A stretch of DNA of 64,000 nucleotides, from NCBI RefSeq assembly GCF_000223375.1, contig NC_017384.1, positions 558,001 to 622,000 of the forward strand, read 5' to 3'. The translations under genes and the position numbers were made by a program. This DNA is from Ketogulonicigenium vulgare WSH-001 (lineage in GTDB: Bacteria > Pseudomonadota > Alphaproteobacteria > Rhodobacterales > Rhodobacteraceae). Below, in pieces: positions 17,808-27,505 of the stretch (position 1 is its first letter; each line of letters opens with the position of its first letter). The notes beneath the pieces were generated by a model that was given only the letters and a program-made list of their open reading frames with translations, ran no database searches and was not told where the DNA came from.

Positions 17808-19943
17808 TCACCCCTTTTTGTCCGGCGAGAACCGCAGCAGGCGCAGCGCGTTCAGCGTGACCAGCACGGTTGCGCCGGTATCGGCAAGGATCGCCACCCA
17901 AAGACCGGTATAACCAAGCACCGATGTCACAAGGAAAATTCCCTTCAGCCCCAGCGCCAGCGCGACGTTTTGATGGATATTCCCCATCGCCGCGCGCGCG
18001 AGTGCGATCAGGCCCGGAATATCCTGCACACGGCTGCGCAGGATCGCCGCATCGGCGGTTTCCAGCGCCACATCCGTGCCGCCACCCATCGCCACACCGA
18101 CGCTGGCCTGTTTCAGCGCGGGCGCGTCGTTAATGCCGTCCCCGACCATCATCACGCCACCCGCCCCCGACAGATCGCGGATTGCGGTCAGCTTATCCTC
18201 GGGCCGCATTTCGGCGCGGAACGCCGTGCCAAGCGTTTCTGCAATCGCGGCGGCGGTGCGGGGGTTGTCGCCGGTCAGGATGGTGGTGCTGATCCCCATT
18301 GCGTGCAGACGGGCGATGGCTGCGGCGGCATCCGCGCGCGGCTCGTCCCGCATGGCGATCAGACCCAGCGCAGCGCCGCGGCGATAGACGGTAACGACGG
18401 TCTTGCCCTCGGCCTCCAGCGCGGCGGCTTGCTCCATCACATCCGTGCCGATCACGCCATCCGCCAGTGCCGTGCGGGGCGAGGTTACAAAAGCGGGCGC
18501 GCCCGCAACCTCGGCGGTGACACCCATGCCGGTCAGATCGCGCGCGCCGCTGGCCGGCAGCACAGGCAGATCCGCTGCCCGCGACAGGATTGCACCGGCG
18601 AGGGGGTGCGAGGAGCCACGCTCGACCGCCGCAGCGACGGACATCACCTCGTCCACATTGGCGGTCAGGGGGATGATATCGGTGACTTTGGGCGTGCCCT
18701 CGGTCAGGGTGCCGGTCTTGTCAAAGGCGATGGTGCGGATGGCGGCGGCGGCCTCGATCACGGCGCCGCCTTTCATCAGCAGGCCGTTGCGCGCGCCTGC
18801 CGCCATGGCCGAGGCGATGGATGCGGGGACCGAGATCACCAGCGCGCAGGGGCAGCCGATCAGCAAAAGGGCAAGGCCGCGATAGACCCATGTCCCCCAA
18901 TCCTGTCCCATCGCCAGCGGCGGCACCACGATCACCAACAGCGAGGCCAACACGATCAGCGGCATATACCAGCGGCTGAAGCGGTCAATGAACCGTTCGG
19001 TCGGGGCGCGGGCCTCTTCGGCCTCCTCGACCAAGCGGATAATCCGGGCGATGGTATTGTCGCTGGCCTGCCGCGTGACGCGGATGCGCAGGGCGGCCTG
19101 GGTGTTGATCGCGCCTGCGAAGACATCCTCGCCGGGGCCGCGCGTGCGGGGTATGCTCTCGCCGGTGACGGGGCTTTCGTCAATGCCCGAGGTGCCCTCG
19201 ATAATCTCGCCATCTGCGGCGATCCGCTCGCCGGGGCGGGCCTGGATGATATCGCCGATGTTCAGCGATGCGGCGGGCACCTCATGCGTGTGATTGCCGT
19301 GTTCGCGCAGGGCGGTGCGGGGGACAAGCTGCCCCAGCGCGCGAATGCCCTGACGCGCGCGGTTGGTCGCAACGCCCTCTAGCACTTCGCCTACGGCAAA
19401 CAGGAACACCACCAGCGCGGCCTCCTCGGCGGCGTTGATGAACAGCGCGCCCACGGCCGCAATGGTCATCAGGCTTTCAATCGTAAAGGGCTGGCCCGTG
19501 CGCAGCGCGGCAGTGGCGCGGCGGGCGACGGGGATCAGCCCGGTCAGGCAGGCGAGTGTAAAGGCCAGCGGTCCCACTGCCGGGAACAGCCATTCGGCCC
19601 CCCAAGCCAGTGCCAGCAGCACGCCCGTCAGGATCACAAGGCGACCCTTGCCGGTCTGATACCACGTGCGGTCGCGGTCTGCGGGGTCGTCATGATCGTG
19701 GCCGTGGCCGTGGCCATGTTCATGGTCGTGCTTTTTCACGCCCGCGATCCCGTAACCCAGATCGCGCACCGTGCTTTCCACATCCGCCGCATTGGCCCCG
19801 CCTTGCAACGCCAGTTTCAGCCGCTCGCTGATGACGGTCACCTCGACATCTGCGGTGCCGGGCAAACGCTCGACCGCGGTTTTGATCTTGCGCGCGCAAC
19901 CGGCGCAATCCATGCCGGTGATATTCCATTCATGTGTCGTCAT
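17808..19943 (-). CDS. Zn/Cd/Pb-type P1B heavy-metal-translocating ATPase
   Basis: 711 residues from the ATG at 19943; an alternative start at 19976 adds 11 residues but would sit on the predicted transcription start. Order: HMA domain with MDCAGC, a His-rich linker (HDHEHGHGHGHDHDD), about eight helices, CPC in GCPCALV, phosphorylation motif DKTGTL, HPLAGA, and GDGINDAPAL. It exports divalent soft metals from the cytoplasm. CPC together with a ZntR-like MerR gene, divergent, points to Zn2+/Cd2+/Pb2+ rather than Cu+. Transcription is probably from the MerR-type promoter at 19986-20016. Confidence 0.92.
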   Translation of the reverse strand: MTTHEWNITGMDCAGCARKIKTAVERLPGTADVEVTVISERLKLALQGGANAADVESTVRDLGYGIAGVKKHDHEHGHGHGHDHDDPADRDRTWYQTGKGRLVILTGVLLALAWGAEWLFPAVGPLAFTLACLTGLIPVARRATAALRTGQPFTIESLMTIAAVGALFINAAEEAALVVFLFAVGEVLEGVATNRARQGIRALGQLVPRTALREHGNHTHEVPAASLNIGDIIQARPGERIAADGEIIEGTSGIDESPVTGESIPRTRGPGEDVFAGAINTQAALRIRVTRQASDNTIARIIRLVEEAEEARAPTERFIDRFSRWYMPLIVLASLLVIVVPPLAMGQDWGTWVYRGLALLLIGCPCALVISVPASIASAMAAGARNGLLMKGGAVIEAAAAIRTIAFDKTGTLTEGTPKVTDIIPLTANVDEVMSVAAAVERGSSHPLAGAILSRAADLPVLPASGARDLTGMGVTAEVAGAPAFVTSPRTALADGVIGTDVMEQAAALEAEGKTVVTVYRRGAALGLIAMRDEPRADAAAAIARLHAMGISTTILTGDNPRTAAAIAETLGTAFRAEMRPEDKLTAIRDLSGAGGVMMVGDGINDAPALKQASVGVAMGGGTDVALETADAAILRSRVQDIPGLIALARAAMGNIHQNVALALGLKGIFLVTSVLGYTGLWVAILADTGATVLVTLNALRLLRFSPDKKG

Positions 19944-19985
19944 CCGAGTCGTGCCGCCTTCAGGTCTTGCTTTCATCGAATCAGG

Positions 19986-20016
19986 AAACTAATTGCTCTA
20001 GCAACTAGAGGTTCAA
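19986..20016 (-). promoter_or_regulatory. MerR-type promoter with 19-bp spacer for the metal ATPase
   Basis: On the minus strand TTGAAC (20011-20016) and TAGTTT (19986-19991) are separated by 19 bp containing the perfect inverted repeat CTCTAG-TTG-CTAGAG. An overlong spacer carrying a dyad is the hallmark of MerR-family activation by DNA untwisting. It lies between the ATPase and the divergent merR gene. Confidence 0.8.
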
Positions 20017-20026
20017 GGGGTAAATC

Positions 20027-20458
20027 ATGCTGACGATCGGAAAGTTGGGGAAAGCGGCGGGCGTCAAAGTGCCGACGATCCGCTATTACGAACAGATCGG
20101 CCTGTTGCCCGATGTCGGGCGCAGCGCGGGGAACCAGCGGCTTTATGGCACTGACGTGCTGAACCGGCTGCGGTTCATCCGCCACGCGCGCGATCTGGGC
20201 TTCCCGCTCGAGGATGTGCGCGAACTCCTCAGCCTGTCCGACCAGCCCGACCATTCCTGTGCGGCGGTCGACACAATCGCGGTGCGCCAATTGGCCGAGG
20301 TGCGCGACCGGATCAGCCGGTTGCAGGCTCTGGAGGCCGAGCTTGCCCGTATGATCGCGCAGGACGCCCATACCACCATCGCCGATTGCCGCGTGATCGA
20401 GGTTTTGGGCAACCATGACCTGTGCAAGCATCACGACCACGCCGAGACCGCGCATTAA
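20027..20458 (+). CDS. MerR-family metal-responsive regulator (ZntR/CadR-like)
   Basis: 143 residues. The N-terminal winged HTH reads LTIGKLGKAAGVKVPTIRYY, followed by a dimerisation helix. Candidate metal ligands are Cys78 (SCAA), Cys121 (ADCRV) and Cys133 with His130, His135 and His136 (GNHDLCKHH), close to the ZntR/CadR layout. It should activate the divergent P1B ATPase on binding Zn, Cd or Pb. Its stop TAA is directly followed by the ATG of bioM, an unusual linkage of metal resistance and biotin uptake. Confidence 0.9.
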   Translation: MLTIGKLGKAAGVKVPTIRYYEQIGLLPDVGRSAGNQRLYGTDVLNRLRFIRHARDLGFPLEDVRELLSLSDQPDHSCAAVDTIAVRQLAEVRDRISRLQALEAELARMIAQDAHTTIADCRVIEVLGNHDLCKHHDHAETAH

Positions 20459-21166
20459 ATGGCGCCCGTCACGCTGGATTTCAAATCGCTAACCTATAGC
20501 CCGTCGGATGCGCCGCTGTTCACCGGTTTTTCGCTGACGTTGCAGCAGCATCGTGTTGGCGTTGTCGGTCGCAACGGTGCGGGAAAATCGCAGCTTTTGC
20601 GTCTTGCGGCGGGTCTGATCGCCCCCGATCAGGGCGAGGTGCGGCTGGAAGGCGTCGATATCGCGCGCCAACGCGCCCGCGCGATTGAGCTGGTCGGCGT
20701 GATCTTTCAGAACCCCGATCACCAGATCATCTTCCCGACCGTGGACGAGGAAATGGGCTTTGGCCTGCGCCATCTGCCCAAGGCCGAGGCCGAGGCCCGT
20801 ATCGACGCGGTGCTGGCACAGTTTCAGCGCCAGCCGTGGCGGGGCCGGGCAGTGCAATCGCTGTCGCATGGGCAAAAGCAATTGCTGTGCCTGATGGCCG
20901 TGATCGCGATGCAGCCGAAATTGATCGTGCTGGATGAGCCGACCTCGGGCCTTGATCTGGTGACGCGGCTGCGGTTGCTGCGCGTGCTGCGCGATCTGCC
21001 GCAGGACGTGCTGCACGTGACCCATGACCTCGAGGCGCTGGCGGGTTATGATCGCGTGATCTGGCTGGATCGCGGCCAAGTGCTGCTGGACGGCCCGCCC
21101 AATACCGTGCTGCCCGCCTATATCGCCGATATGCAAGAGCGCGCCGATGCTGAGCCTGACCACTGA
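20459..21166 (+). CDS. bioM: Biotin ECF transporter ATPase
   Basis: 235 residues with Walker A GRNGAGKS (37-44), the Q-loop FQNPDHQII characteristic of ECF/CbiO-type ATPases, signature LSHGQKQLL and Walker B LIVLDEPTSGLD. It energises the BioN-BioY module at the inner membrane. Translation starts immediately after the merR stop. The downstream bioN overlaps its last 20 bp. Assignment as BioM rather than another ECF ATPase rests on the adjacent bioY. Confidence 0.93.
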   Translation: MAPVTLDFKSLTYSPSDAPLFTGFSLTLQQHRVGVVGRNGAGKSQLLRLAAGLIAPDQGEVRLEGVDIARQRARAIELVGVIFQNPDHQIIFPTVDEEMGFGLRHLPKAEAEARIDAVLAQFQRQPWRGRAVQSLSHGQKQLLCLMAVIAMQPKLIVLDEPTSGLDLVTRLRLLRVLRDLPQDVLHVTHDLEALAGYDRVIWLDRGQVLLDGPPNTVLPAYIADMQERADAEPDH

Positions 21167-21767
21167 AGTTCCGACCCCCTTCCATCGCCTGCCGGCGGCC
21201 CTCAAGCTGACGGCGTTGGCGGTGTTTATGGTGGTGGTGATGCTGGCGTTTTCGCCGCTGACCTTGGCGATCGCCGCCATCGCCGTGCTGATCTTGCATA
21301 TGATTGGCGGGCTAGCCCTGATGCGGCAGGCGATGCGGCTGCTGCGCCCGATCTGGATATTCGTTGTGGTGATCGTGGTCTGGCACGCGGTGTTCGGGAC
21401 GTTGACCAGCGGGCTGCTGATCGCGGGGCGCATTATCACGCTGGTTGCGGCGGCCAATCTGGTGACCATGACGACGCCCCTGCAAGAGATGATGCGCGTG
21501 ATCGCGGGCCTTTTGCGCCGCATTGGCGTGCCCGCAGGACTGCGCAGCCAGATCGCAACGGCGGCGGCGCTGGTGATCAGCTTTGTCCCGCAGCTTTCCG
21601 CCCGGGCGGGCCAGATGCGCATGGCTTGGCGCGCGCGCAGCACAAAGCGGGCAGGGTGGCGATTGGCGCTGCCTTTGGCCCTTTCTGCGATTGACGCAGC
21701 CGATCAGGTCGGCGAAGCATTGCGCGCCCGCGGTGCCATTGACAGCGATAGCCGCGACCAGACCTGA
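21147..21767 (+). CDS. bioN: Biotin ECF transporter transmembrane coupling protein
   Basis: 206 residues with about five membrane helices. The two EcfT signature motifs are present: Ala-Arg-Ser at 163-165 (WRARSTKRAG) and Ala-Arg-Gly at 194-196 (ALRARGAID), which contact the ATPases in the Rhodobacter BioMNY system. It starts 20 bp inside bioM, so it is translationally coupled. It links BioM to the biotin-binding BioY. Confidence 0.93.
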   Translation: MLSLTTEVPTPFHRLPAALKLTALAVFMVVVMLAFSPLTLAIAAIAVLILHMIGGLALMRQAMRLLRPIWIFVVVIVVWHAVFGTLTSGLLIAGRIITLVAAANLVTMTTPLQEMMRVIAGLLRRIGVPAGLRSQIATAAALVISFVPQLSARAGQMRMAWRARSTKRAGWRLALPLALSAIDAADQVGEALRARGAIDSDSRDQT

Positions 21768-21776
21768 ACGGAGCCC

Positions 21777-22325
21777 ATGTTGGAACGCAATCTTGCGATG
21801 ATCGCCCTTTTTGCCGCGCTGATCGGGGCTTTGGCCTTTGTGCCGGCGCTGACCTTGCTGAATGGGGTGCCGATCTCGGCCCAAAGCATGGGGATCATGC
21901 TGGCGGGCGCCGTTCTGGGGCCAAAACGTGGCGCGCTGGCGGTGCTGCTGTTTCTGGCGCTGGTCGCGCTGGGCCTGCCGCTGCTATCGGGCGGGCGCGG
22001 CGGTCTGGGGGTGTTTATGGGGCCGACGATTGGCTATCTGGTCGCCTTTCCCATCGGCGCATTCGTCACCGGCTGGATCGCGGGCCAGTTCCGCGCGCCC
22101 ATGAGCCTGCCTGCCGTGCTGACAGGCGCGCTGATCAGCGGCGTGGTGATCGTGAATTTCATCGGCGCGCTGGGCATGTGGTGGAAACTAGAGACCAGCT
22201 TTATCGGCGCATTGGCGATGACCACGCCCTTTTTGCTGGGGGATATCATCAAAGCGGTGCTGACGGCGGTGATCACCGCCGCCGTGGCACAGGCGCGTCC
22301 CAGCCTGATCAAACAGCGCGCCTAA
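21777..22325 (+). CDS. bioY: Biotin ECF transporter substrate-binding subunit
   Basis: 182 residues, very hydrophobic, with about six membrane helices. The BioY signature GVPISAQSMGIMLAGAVLGPKRG is split near residues 30-50, followed by LSGGRGGLGVFMGPTIGYL. It binds biotin at the outer face of the inner membrane and, with BioM and BioN, imports it at high affinity. It starts 9 bp after the bioN stop with CGGAG just upstream. A biotin-specific regulator (BioR) site was not seen. Confidence 0.94.
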   Translation: MLERNLAMIALFAALIGALAFVPALTLLNGVPISAQSMGIMLAGAVLGPKRGALAVLLFLALVALGLPLLSGGRGGLGVFMGPTIGYLVAFPIGAFVTGWIAGQFRAPMSLPAVLTGALISGVVIVNFIGALGMWWKLETSFIGALAMTTPFLLGDIIKAVLTAVITAAVAQARPSLIKQRA

Positions 22326-22332
22326 GCACCGA

Positions 22333-23127
22333 TCAGGCGTCGATGCGGCTGGCGATCAGGGCGATGGCGCGCTGATAGACGCCCGCCGCATTCCATTCTT
22401 GGATCACCCTGAAATTCGGGCCACCCTCGGCATAGCTCTGGCCGGTCTGCCAGCCCTTTTGGCGCAGAAAATTCGCGGTGGAATACAGCGAATCTGCGCG
22501 GTTCGTCATATCGACGATGCCATCCCCGTTGCCGTCGACACCGTAAGCCAGAATATTGCCGGGCAGGAATTGGGTATGGCCCAGCTCGCCATGCATCGCG
22601 CCGGTGGAATTCGGGCTGATCGCGCCGCGATCCACCAATTGCAGCGCGGCCAGCGCATGGGGCGTGAAGAATGCGGGGCGGCGGCAGTCATAGGCCAGCG
22701 TCGTGATCGCCGAGACCACGTTGCTGTCGCCCATGAAATTGCCAAAGCCGGTCTCCATCCCATGGATCGCGACGATGATGCTAGAGGGAACGCCATAGGT
22801 CAGTTCCAGTTGCAGAAAGAAATCGCGGTTATTCTCGATCTGGCGGCGACCTTGGGCGACGATGGTGTCGCCGCCGCGAATGCGCATGAACTCGTCCAGC
22901 TCATAGCGGAAACTGCGCTGGTTGCGGTCGGCGTTAATGGTTCGGGTCGCATAGGTCGCACTATCGAGCGCCGCCAATCCTCGCGCGCCGACGCCGTTTT
23001 GCGCCGCATATTGCGCAAATTCGCGCTTCCACGCGCCAAAACCTGCGGCGGTATCACCGCAGGTCAAGGCCGCCGCCGGGCCTGCAAGCAGCGCGCCCAG
23101 CAGGAATGTCAAAGCCGTCTTCCGCAT
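22333..23127 (-). CDS. Lytic murein transglycosylase (MltB-type, SLT_2)
   Basis: 264 residues with a Sec signal peptide (RKTALTFLLGALLAGPAAA). The SLT_2 domain covers most of the mature protein, with the catalytic Glu125 in AIHGMETGFGNFMGDS and the downstream GELGHTQFLPGNILAYGVDG block. It cleaves peptidoglycan glycan strands in the periplasm, producing 1,6-anhydromuropeptides. It lacks a lipobox, so it is probably soluble, and it lacks a C-terminal peptidoglycan-binding domain. It converges on bioY, with 7 bp between stops. Confidence 0.92.
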   Translation of the reverse strand: MRKTALTFLLGALLAGPAAALTCGDTAAGFGAWKREFAQYAAQNGVGARGLAALDSATYATRTINADRNQRSFRYELDEFMRIRGGDTIVAQGRRQIENNRDFFLQLELTYGVPSSIIVAIHGMETGFGNFMGDSNVVSAITTLAYDCRRPAFFTPHALAALQLVDRGAISPNSTGAMHGELGHTQFLPGNILAYGVDGNGDGIVDMTNRADSLYSTANFLRQKGWQTGQSYAEGGPNFRVIQEWNAAGVYQRAIALIASRIDA

Positions 23128-23301
23128 GATCTTCCCCCCAAAATGTATGGCCGCATCATACCGGCCGAAATCCGCATGGCTAGAAAACTTTTGCCGATCA
23201 TGGGTTTGTGACTATTTTTCGCTAGAGGGTGTCAGATTGTCGCACTATCGTGGGCGCGGGAATGCGCGGGCCCTAAAAACCCGTGTCCAAAGGAGGAAAG
23301 A

Positions 23302-24171
23302 ATGAACAAGCTCATCTCGTCCCTGTCTGTCGCCGCCCTGTTTGCAGCTGCCGCCCCCGCTATGGCGGCCGAGCCAGTCGAACTGTGGCGCACCACCGGC
23401 TTTACGGCACCTGAATCGGTCTCTTATGACCCCGGCACCGACGCATTCTATGTGACCAACGTGAACGGCGACGCCGAAGGCGCGGCTGGCTTTATTTCGA
23501 AACTGAACCGCGACGGCACCATCGCCGAGGAACGCTTTGCCGAAGGGCTGACCCGCCCGCTGGGCACTGCAATCGCGGATGGCGTCCTGTATGTGGCAAC
23601 CGTGAATTCGATTGCCACGGTTGATCTAGCATCGGGCGAAGTCACCCAATATCCCGCGCCCGAAGGCACCAATATGCTGAACGGTATCGATGTGGCCGAA
23701 GATGGCACGGTCTATGCGACCGACACGATGGCCGGTTCGATCTATGCGCTGCAGGACGGCACTGTCAGCCTGTGGCTGCAAGATCCGGCGCTGGCGGGTA
23801 TCAACGGCATCGAAGTGGATGGCGAGCGTCTGATCATTGTCCGCATGGGCGATCTGTCGAACGGCTTTGCCAATATCTCGCCCATTGGCGATGCCAAGCA
23901 GATCAATATCGCATCCAAAGAAATCAGCGATTTCGGCCAGACCGAGATCGGTATTTTCGACGGTGTTGATATGGCCGAAGGCGGCGTTCTTGCGGCAGAT
24001 TACGCCGGCGGCAAGCTGGTCTTTATCCCCGAGGAAGGCGCCCCCGAGACGATCCTTGATACCGGGATGCTCAGCTTTGCCGACCACCATTACTATCCCG
24101 AACTTGATGGTCTGGTGATCGTGCCGGTGACGCAGTCGAATGTCGTCATCGCCTATAGCTGGCAGCAATAA
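23302..24171 (+). CDS. Periplasmic SMP-30/NHL-like beta-propeller protein
   Basis: 289 residues with a Sec signal peptide (NKLISSLSVAALFAAAAPAMA). The mature part shows repeated propeller-blade patterns (ESVSYDPGTDAFYVTN, NGIDVAEDGTVYATD, DGVDMAEGGVLAADY), as in SMP-30/gluconolactonase-like folds. AAGGAGG at 23290-23296, 5 bp before the start, is a perfect Shine-Dalgarno, implying strong translation. No pathway partner is adjacent, so it may be a lactonase or a structural propeller; the substrate is unknown. A strong terminator follows. Confidence 0.8.
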   Translation: MNKLISSLSVAALFAAAAPAMAAEPVELWRTTGFTAPESVSYDPGTDAFYVTNVNGDAEGAAGFISKLNRDGTIAEERFAEGLTRPLGTAIADGVLYVATVNSIATVDLASGEVTQYPAPEGTNMLNGIDVAEDGTVYATDTMAGSIYALQDGTVSLWLQDPALAGINGIEVDGERLIIVRMGDLSNGFANISPIGDAKQINIASKEISDFGQTEIGIFDGVDMAEGGVLAADYAGGKLVFIPEEGAPETILDTGMLSFADHHYYPELDGLVIVPVTQSNVVIAYSWQQ

Positions 24172-24176
24172 TGAAA

Positions 24177-24209
24177 AGGGCCGCCCGATGGGGCGGCCCT
24201 GATCCTTTT
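24177..24209 (+). terminator. Intrinsic terminator after the beta-propeller gene
   Basis: AGGGCCGCCC and GGGCGGCCCT form a perfect 10-bp stem with loop GATG (24177-24200), followed by GATCCTTTT. It lies in the 50-bp gap before the convergent metG stop. Confidence 0.85.
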
Positions 24210-24221
24210 AGCGCGTAAGGT

Positions 24222-25931
24222 TTAGCGCGTTCCGGCAAAGCGCACTTGCCAGTCTTCGCGCTGCTCGTCGGTGATTTTGCCGAACAGCACCTCGGGCACC
24301 TCAAATGCATGGCCTGCGGGCAGGGCCGTCAGGAAACCGGTGATATCTGTGGGCCATTGATCATCCGCGGTCTTCATCGCCGCCAGCATCGTGGCCGATG
24401 CATCGGGGATAAAGGGCGCGGATAGCACGGCATAAAGACGGATCAGGTTCAGACCCAGACGCGTCTGCATGGCGGCGGTCTCGGTATCGGTTTTGATCGT
24501 GGTCCAGGGACCTGCCGATTGCAGGTATTCATTGCCCGCAACCCAGATCGCGCGCAGCTCGGATGAGGCTTTGCGCACCTCCATCGCATCCATAAAGCCC
24601 TCATAGGCCTGAAGGCGCTGGGTCAGCTCGGCGATCAGGGCGTTCTCACGCGCGCCCCAGGTGCCACCCTCGGGGATGACTTCGCCGAATTTGCTGCGGC
24701 AGAATTTGGTGACGCGGCTGACAAAATTGCCCAGCACATCGGCCAGATCCTTGTTCACTGACATCTGGAAATTGTCCCAGGTGAATTCGGAATCCGAGGT
24801 CTCGGGCGCATGTGACAGCAGCCACCAGCGCCAGTAGTCAGCGGGTAGGATCGACAAAGCCTGATCCATGAACACGCCGCGCCCGCGCGAGGTCGAGAAT
24901 TGGCCGCCGTCATAATTCAGATAGTTGAACGACTTGATGTAATCGACCAGCTTCCACGGCTCGCCCGAACCCAGGATCGTGGCGGGGAAGGTCAGCGTGT
25001 GGAAGGGGACGTTATCCTTGCCCATGAACTGGGTATAGGTCACGTCATCGGCGCCCTTGTCGGTGCGCCACCAGCGCTCCCAATCCACGCCCTTACCGGC
25101 ATCAACCCATTCTTGCGCGCTGGCGATATATTCGATGGGGGCGTCGAACCAGACGTAAAAGACTTTGCCCTCCATGCCGGGCCAGTCCGCATCGCCCTTT
25201 TTCACCGGAATGCCCCAATCCAGATCGCGCGTGATGCCGCGATCTTGCAGCCCGTCGCCATCCGTCAGCCATTTCTTTGCGATCGAGGTCGTCAGCACCG
25301 GCCAGTCGGTCTTACTGTCGATCCATGCCGCGATCTTGTCCTGCAGCTGGCTTTGGCACAGGTAGAGGTGCTTCGTCTCGCGCATTTCCAGATCGGTCGC
25401 GCCCGAGATCGCCGAGCGCGGGTTAATCAGATCGACCGGATCAAGCTGCTTGGTGCAATTGTCGCATTGATCGCCGCGCGCGTCGGGAAAGCCGCAATTG
25501 GGGCAGGTGCCCTCGATATAGCGGTCGGGCAGATAGCGGCCATCGGTCGGCGAATACATCTGCATTTCGGTCACTTCGCGGATAAAGCCGCGCTCGGCCA
25601 GAACGCCTGCGAAATGCTGGGTCAGCTTGTGGTTCTGCGCGCTGGACGAGCGGCCGAAATGGTCGAACGACAGGCGGAAGCCTTTCGCGATCTCGGCCTG
25701 CACATCATGCATCTCGGCGCAGTATTCCGCGACGGGTTTACCGGCTTTGGCGGCAGCAATCTCGGCGGGCGTGCCGTGTTCATCGGTTGCGCAGAGGAAC
25801 ATCACCTCATGACCGCGCCCCCGCTGATATCGCGCATAAAGATCCGCAGGCAGCTGGCTTCCCACCAGATTGCCCAGATGCTTGATCCCGTTGATATAGG
25901 GAATAGCCGAGGTGATAAGATGCCGTGCCAT
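24222..25931 (-). CDS. metG: Methionyl-tRNA synthetase
   Basis: 569 residues from the ATG at 25931, which gives the canonical MetRS N-terminus ([21 protein letters not shown]-like HLGN at 18-21). The open frame upstream overlaps the divergent reductase gene. A CPNC/CDNC zinc knuckle inserts in the connective region, the KMSKS equivalent is QFSTSRG, and the anticodon-binding helical domain is C-terminal. No C-terminal tRNA-binding extension is present, giving a compact alphaproteobacterial form. It charges tRNA-Met. Confidence 0.96.
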   Translation of the reverse strand: MARHLITSAIPYINGIKHLGNLVGSQLPADLYARYQRGRGHEVMFLCATDEHGTPAEIAAAKAGKPVAEYCAEMHDVQAEIAKGFRLSFDHFGRSSSAQNHKLTQHFAGVLAERGFIREVTEMQMYSPTDGRYLPDRYIEGTCPNCGFPDARGDQCDNCTKQLDPVDLINPRSAISGATDLEMRETKHLYLCQSQLQDKIAAWIDSKTDWPVLTTSIAKKWLTDGDGLQDRGITRDLDWGIPVKKGDADWPGMEGKVFYVWFDAPIEYIASAQEWVDAGKGVDWERWWRTDKGADDVTYTQFMGKDNVPFHTLTFPATILGSGEPWKLVDYIKSFNYLNYDGGQFSTSRGRGVFMDQALSILPADYWRWWLLSHAPETSDSEFTWDNFQMSVNKDLADVLGNFVSRVTKFCRSKFGEVIPEGGTWGARENALIAELTQRLQAYEGFMDAMEVRKASSELRAIWVAGNEYLQSAGPWTTIKTDTETAAMQTRLGLNLIRLYAVLSAPFIPDASATMLAAMKTADDQWPTDITGFLTALPAGHAFEVPEVLFGKITDEQREDWQVRFAGTR

Positions 25932-26004
25932 AGTCCGTCCGCCGCTAATTTTGTCATTGATTACCCCTAGTCGTTCCAAAGGGCCAGAGGGCAGCGCAAT
26001 CGGC

Positions 26005-26032
26005 TTGCATCCCGCTTTGGGCCACCTAGTGT
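26005..26032 (+). promoter_or_regulatory. Possible promoter of the aldo/keto reductase gene
   Basis: TTGCAT at 26005-26010 and TAGTGT at 26027-26032 are separated by 16 bp, about 20 bp before AAGGGATG and the start codon at 26058. A modest match only. Confidence 0.35.
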
Positions 26033-26057
26033 GCGGGAAACGCATAAGGGATGACGG

Positions 26058-27098
26058 ATGAAACAGCTGGAACTGGGCAAAAGCGGGATCGTGGTATCGG
26101 ATTGGTCCTTGGGCAATATGACCTTTGGCAATCAAACCGATGAGGCCGAGGGCTTTCGCCAGCTTGATATGGCGCGTGCGGCGGGCATCACCTTTTTCGA
26201 TACAGCCGAGATGTATCCCGTAAACCCAGTCACCCCCGAAAGCGTCGGCCGCAGCGAGGAATTTCTGGGCCGCTGGCTTGCGGCGCGCGGGCGCGGTGAT
26301 GCGGTGATCGCGACCAAAGTCACCGGTGTTGGCCGCCAGCAAGTGCGCGGCGGCGAGGGGTTTGACAGCAAGATCATCCGCCGCACCCTCGAGGACAGCC
26401 TGCGCCGCTTGCAGTTAGAGACCATTGATATCTATCAGACCCACTGGCCGCAGCGCGGCTCTTATGCGTTTCGCCAGAACTGGAGCTATGATCCCTCTGG
26501 GCAGGACCCGGCGGGCAATATCGCGCATATGGATGGGGTGCTGGGCACGCTGAAAGATCTGCAGCGCGAGGGGAAAATCCGCGCCTTTGGTCTATCGAAT
26601 GAAAGCGCTTGGGGCACCACGCGCTGGGTGGATCGCGCCGATGCGCAAGGCGCGCCGCGCGTGCTGACGATCCAGAACGAATATTCGCTGCTGAACCGGC
26701 TGTTCGACACCGATCTGGCCGAAGTTGCGGTGAACGAGGGGGTGACCCTGCTGGCCTATTCACCGCTGGCAGCGGGATTGCTGACCGGCAAATATCAAAA
26801 CGGCGCCATTCCCGCAGGCTCGCGTCGCTCGCTGGTGGCCGATCTGGGCGGGCGCGTGACGCCGCGCGTCTTCGATGCGGTGCAGGCCTATCTGGATATC
26901 GCAGCGGGCGCGGGGCTAGACCCCGTGCAAATGGCGCTGGCCTGGTTGCGCAGCCGTCCGTTCCCGTTGATCCCGATCCTCGGGGCGACCACTGCCGCGC
27001 AGCTCGAGGTGCAACTCGCCGGTTACGATCTGCGCCTGAGCAGCGATGTGCTGGACGCGATCGAACAGACCCACCGCGCCCATGCGATGCCTTTTTAA
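26058..27098 (+). CDS. Aldo/keto reductase (Tas-like)
   Basis: 346 residues, a full AKR TIM barrel. The catalytic tetrad is visible: Asp and Tyr in [12 protein letters not shown], Lys in IATKVTG, and His in YQTHWP. The inserted WPQRGSYAF stretch and the overall length match the Tas/AKR11-12 group, which uses NADPH to reduce small carbonyls. It is divergent from metG and overlaps the convergent DUF983 gene by 4 bp. The physiological substrate is unknown. Confidence 0.92.
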   Translation: MKQLELGKSGIVVSDWSLGNMTFGNQTDEAEGFRQLDMARAAGITFFDTAEMYPVNPVTPESVGRSEEFLGRWLAARGRGDAVIATKVTGVGRQQVRGGEGFDSKIIRRTLEDSLRRLQLETIDIYQTHWPQRGSYAFRQNWSYDPSGQDPAGNIAHMDGVLGTLKDLQREGKIRAFGLSNESAWGTTRWVDRADAQGAPRVLTIQNEYSLLNRLFDTDLAEVAVNEGVTLLAYSPLAAGLLTGKYQNGAIPAGSRRSLVADLGGRVTPRVFDAVQAYLDIAAGAGLDPVQMALAWLRSRPFPLIPILGATTAAQLEVQLAGYDLRLSSDVLDAIEQTHRAHAMPF

Positions 27099-27505
27099 TC
27101 GGGCAGCTTATCGCTAAAGCCGTGCATCTTGCGCGACCATTGCAGGCCAATGAACGCCCCCTTGATGCGCGGCAGCAAATACAGCGCCAGCAGCACCACG
27201 CCAATTGAAAAGGTCAAGGCCATGACAATCGGCGCGGGCCGAAAGGCCGACCAGACGATATGCAGCGCGACCGCCATAATATGGCCGACCAGCAGGATTG
27301 TCAGATAGGCGGGGCCATCATCTGCGCGCTGGTGAAACATTTCCGCGCCGCAAGCGGGGCAGTGATCGGCAACCTTCAGATAGCCGGTCAACAATTTGCC
27401 CTTGCCGCAAGCGGGGCAACGGCGACGCCAGCCGCGTGACAGGGCGGGGCCAATCGGGCGCTCGGCGGTCATCGGTTGGGGAGGTGTAATCGTTTCTGCG
27501 GTCAT
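27095..27505 (-). CDS. DUF983-family membrane protein
   Basis: 136 residues from the ATG at 27505, chosen because AAAGG lies 7 bp upstream; another in-frame start is 5 codons earlier. Two CPAC zinc-ribbon-like pairs (RCPACGKGKLL and HCPACGAEM) in the N-terminal half precede two membrane helices and a basic C-terminus, as in DUF983 proteins. The family is widespread in alphaproteobacteria, but its role is not established. Confidence 0.88.
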   Translation of the reverse strand: MTAETITPPQPMTAERPIGPALSRGWRRRCPACGKGKLLTGYLKVADHCPACGAEMFHQRADDGPAYLTILLVGHIMAVALHIVWSAFRPAPIVMALTFSIGVVLLALYLLPRIKGAFIGLQWSRKMHGFSDKLPD

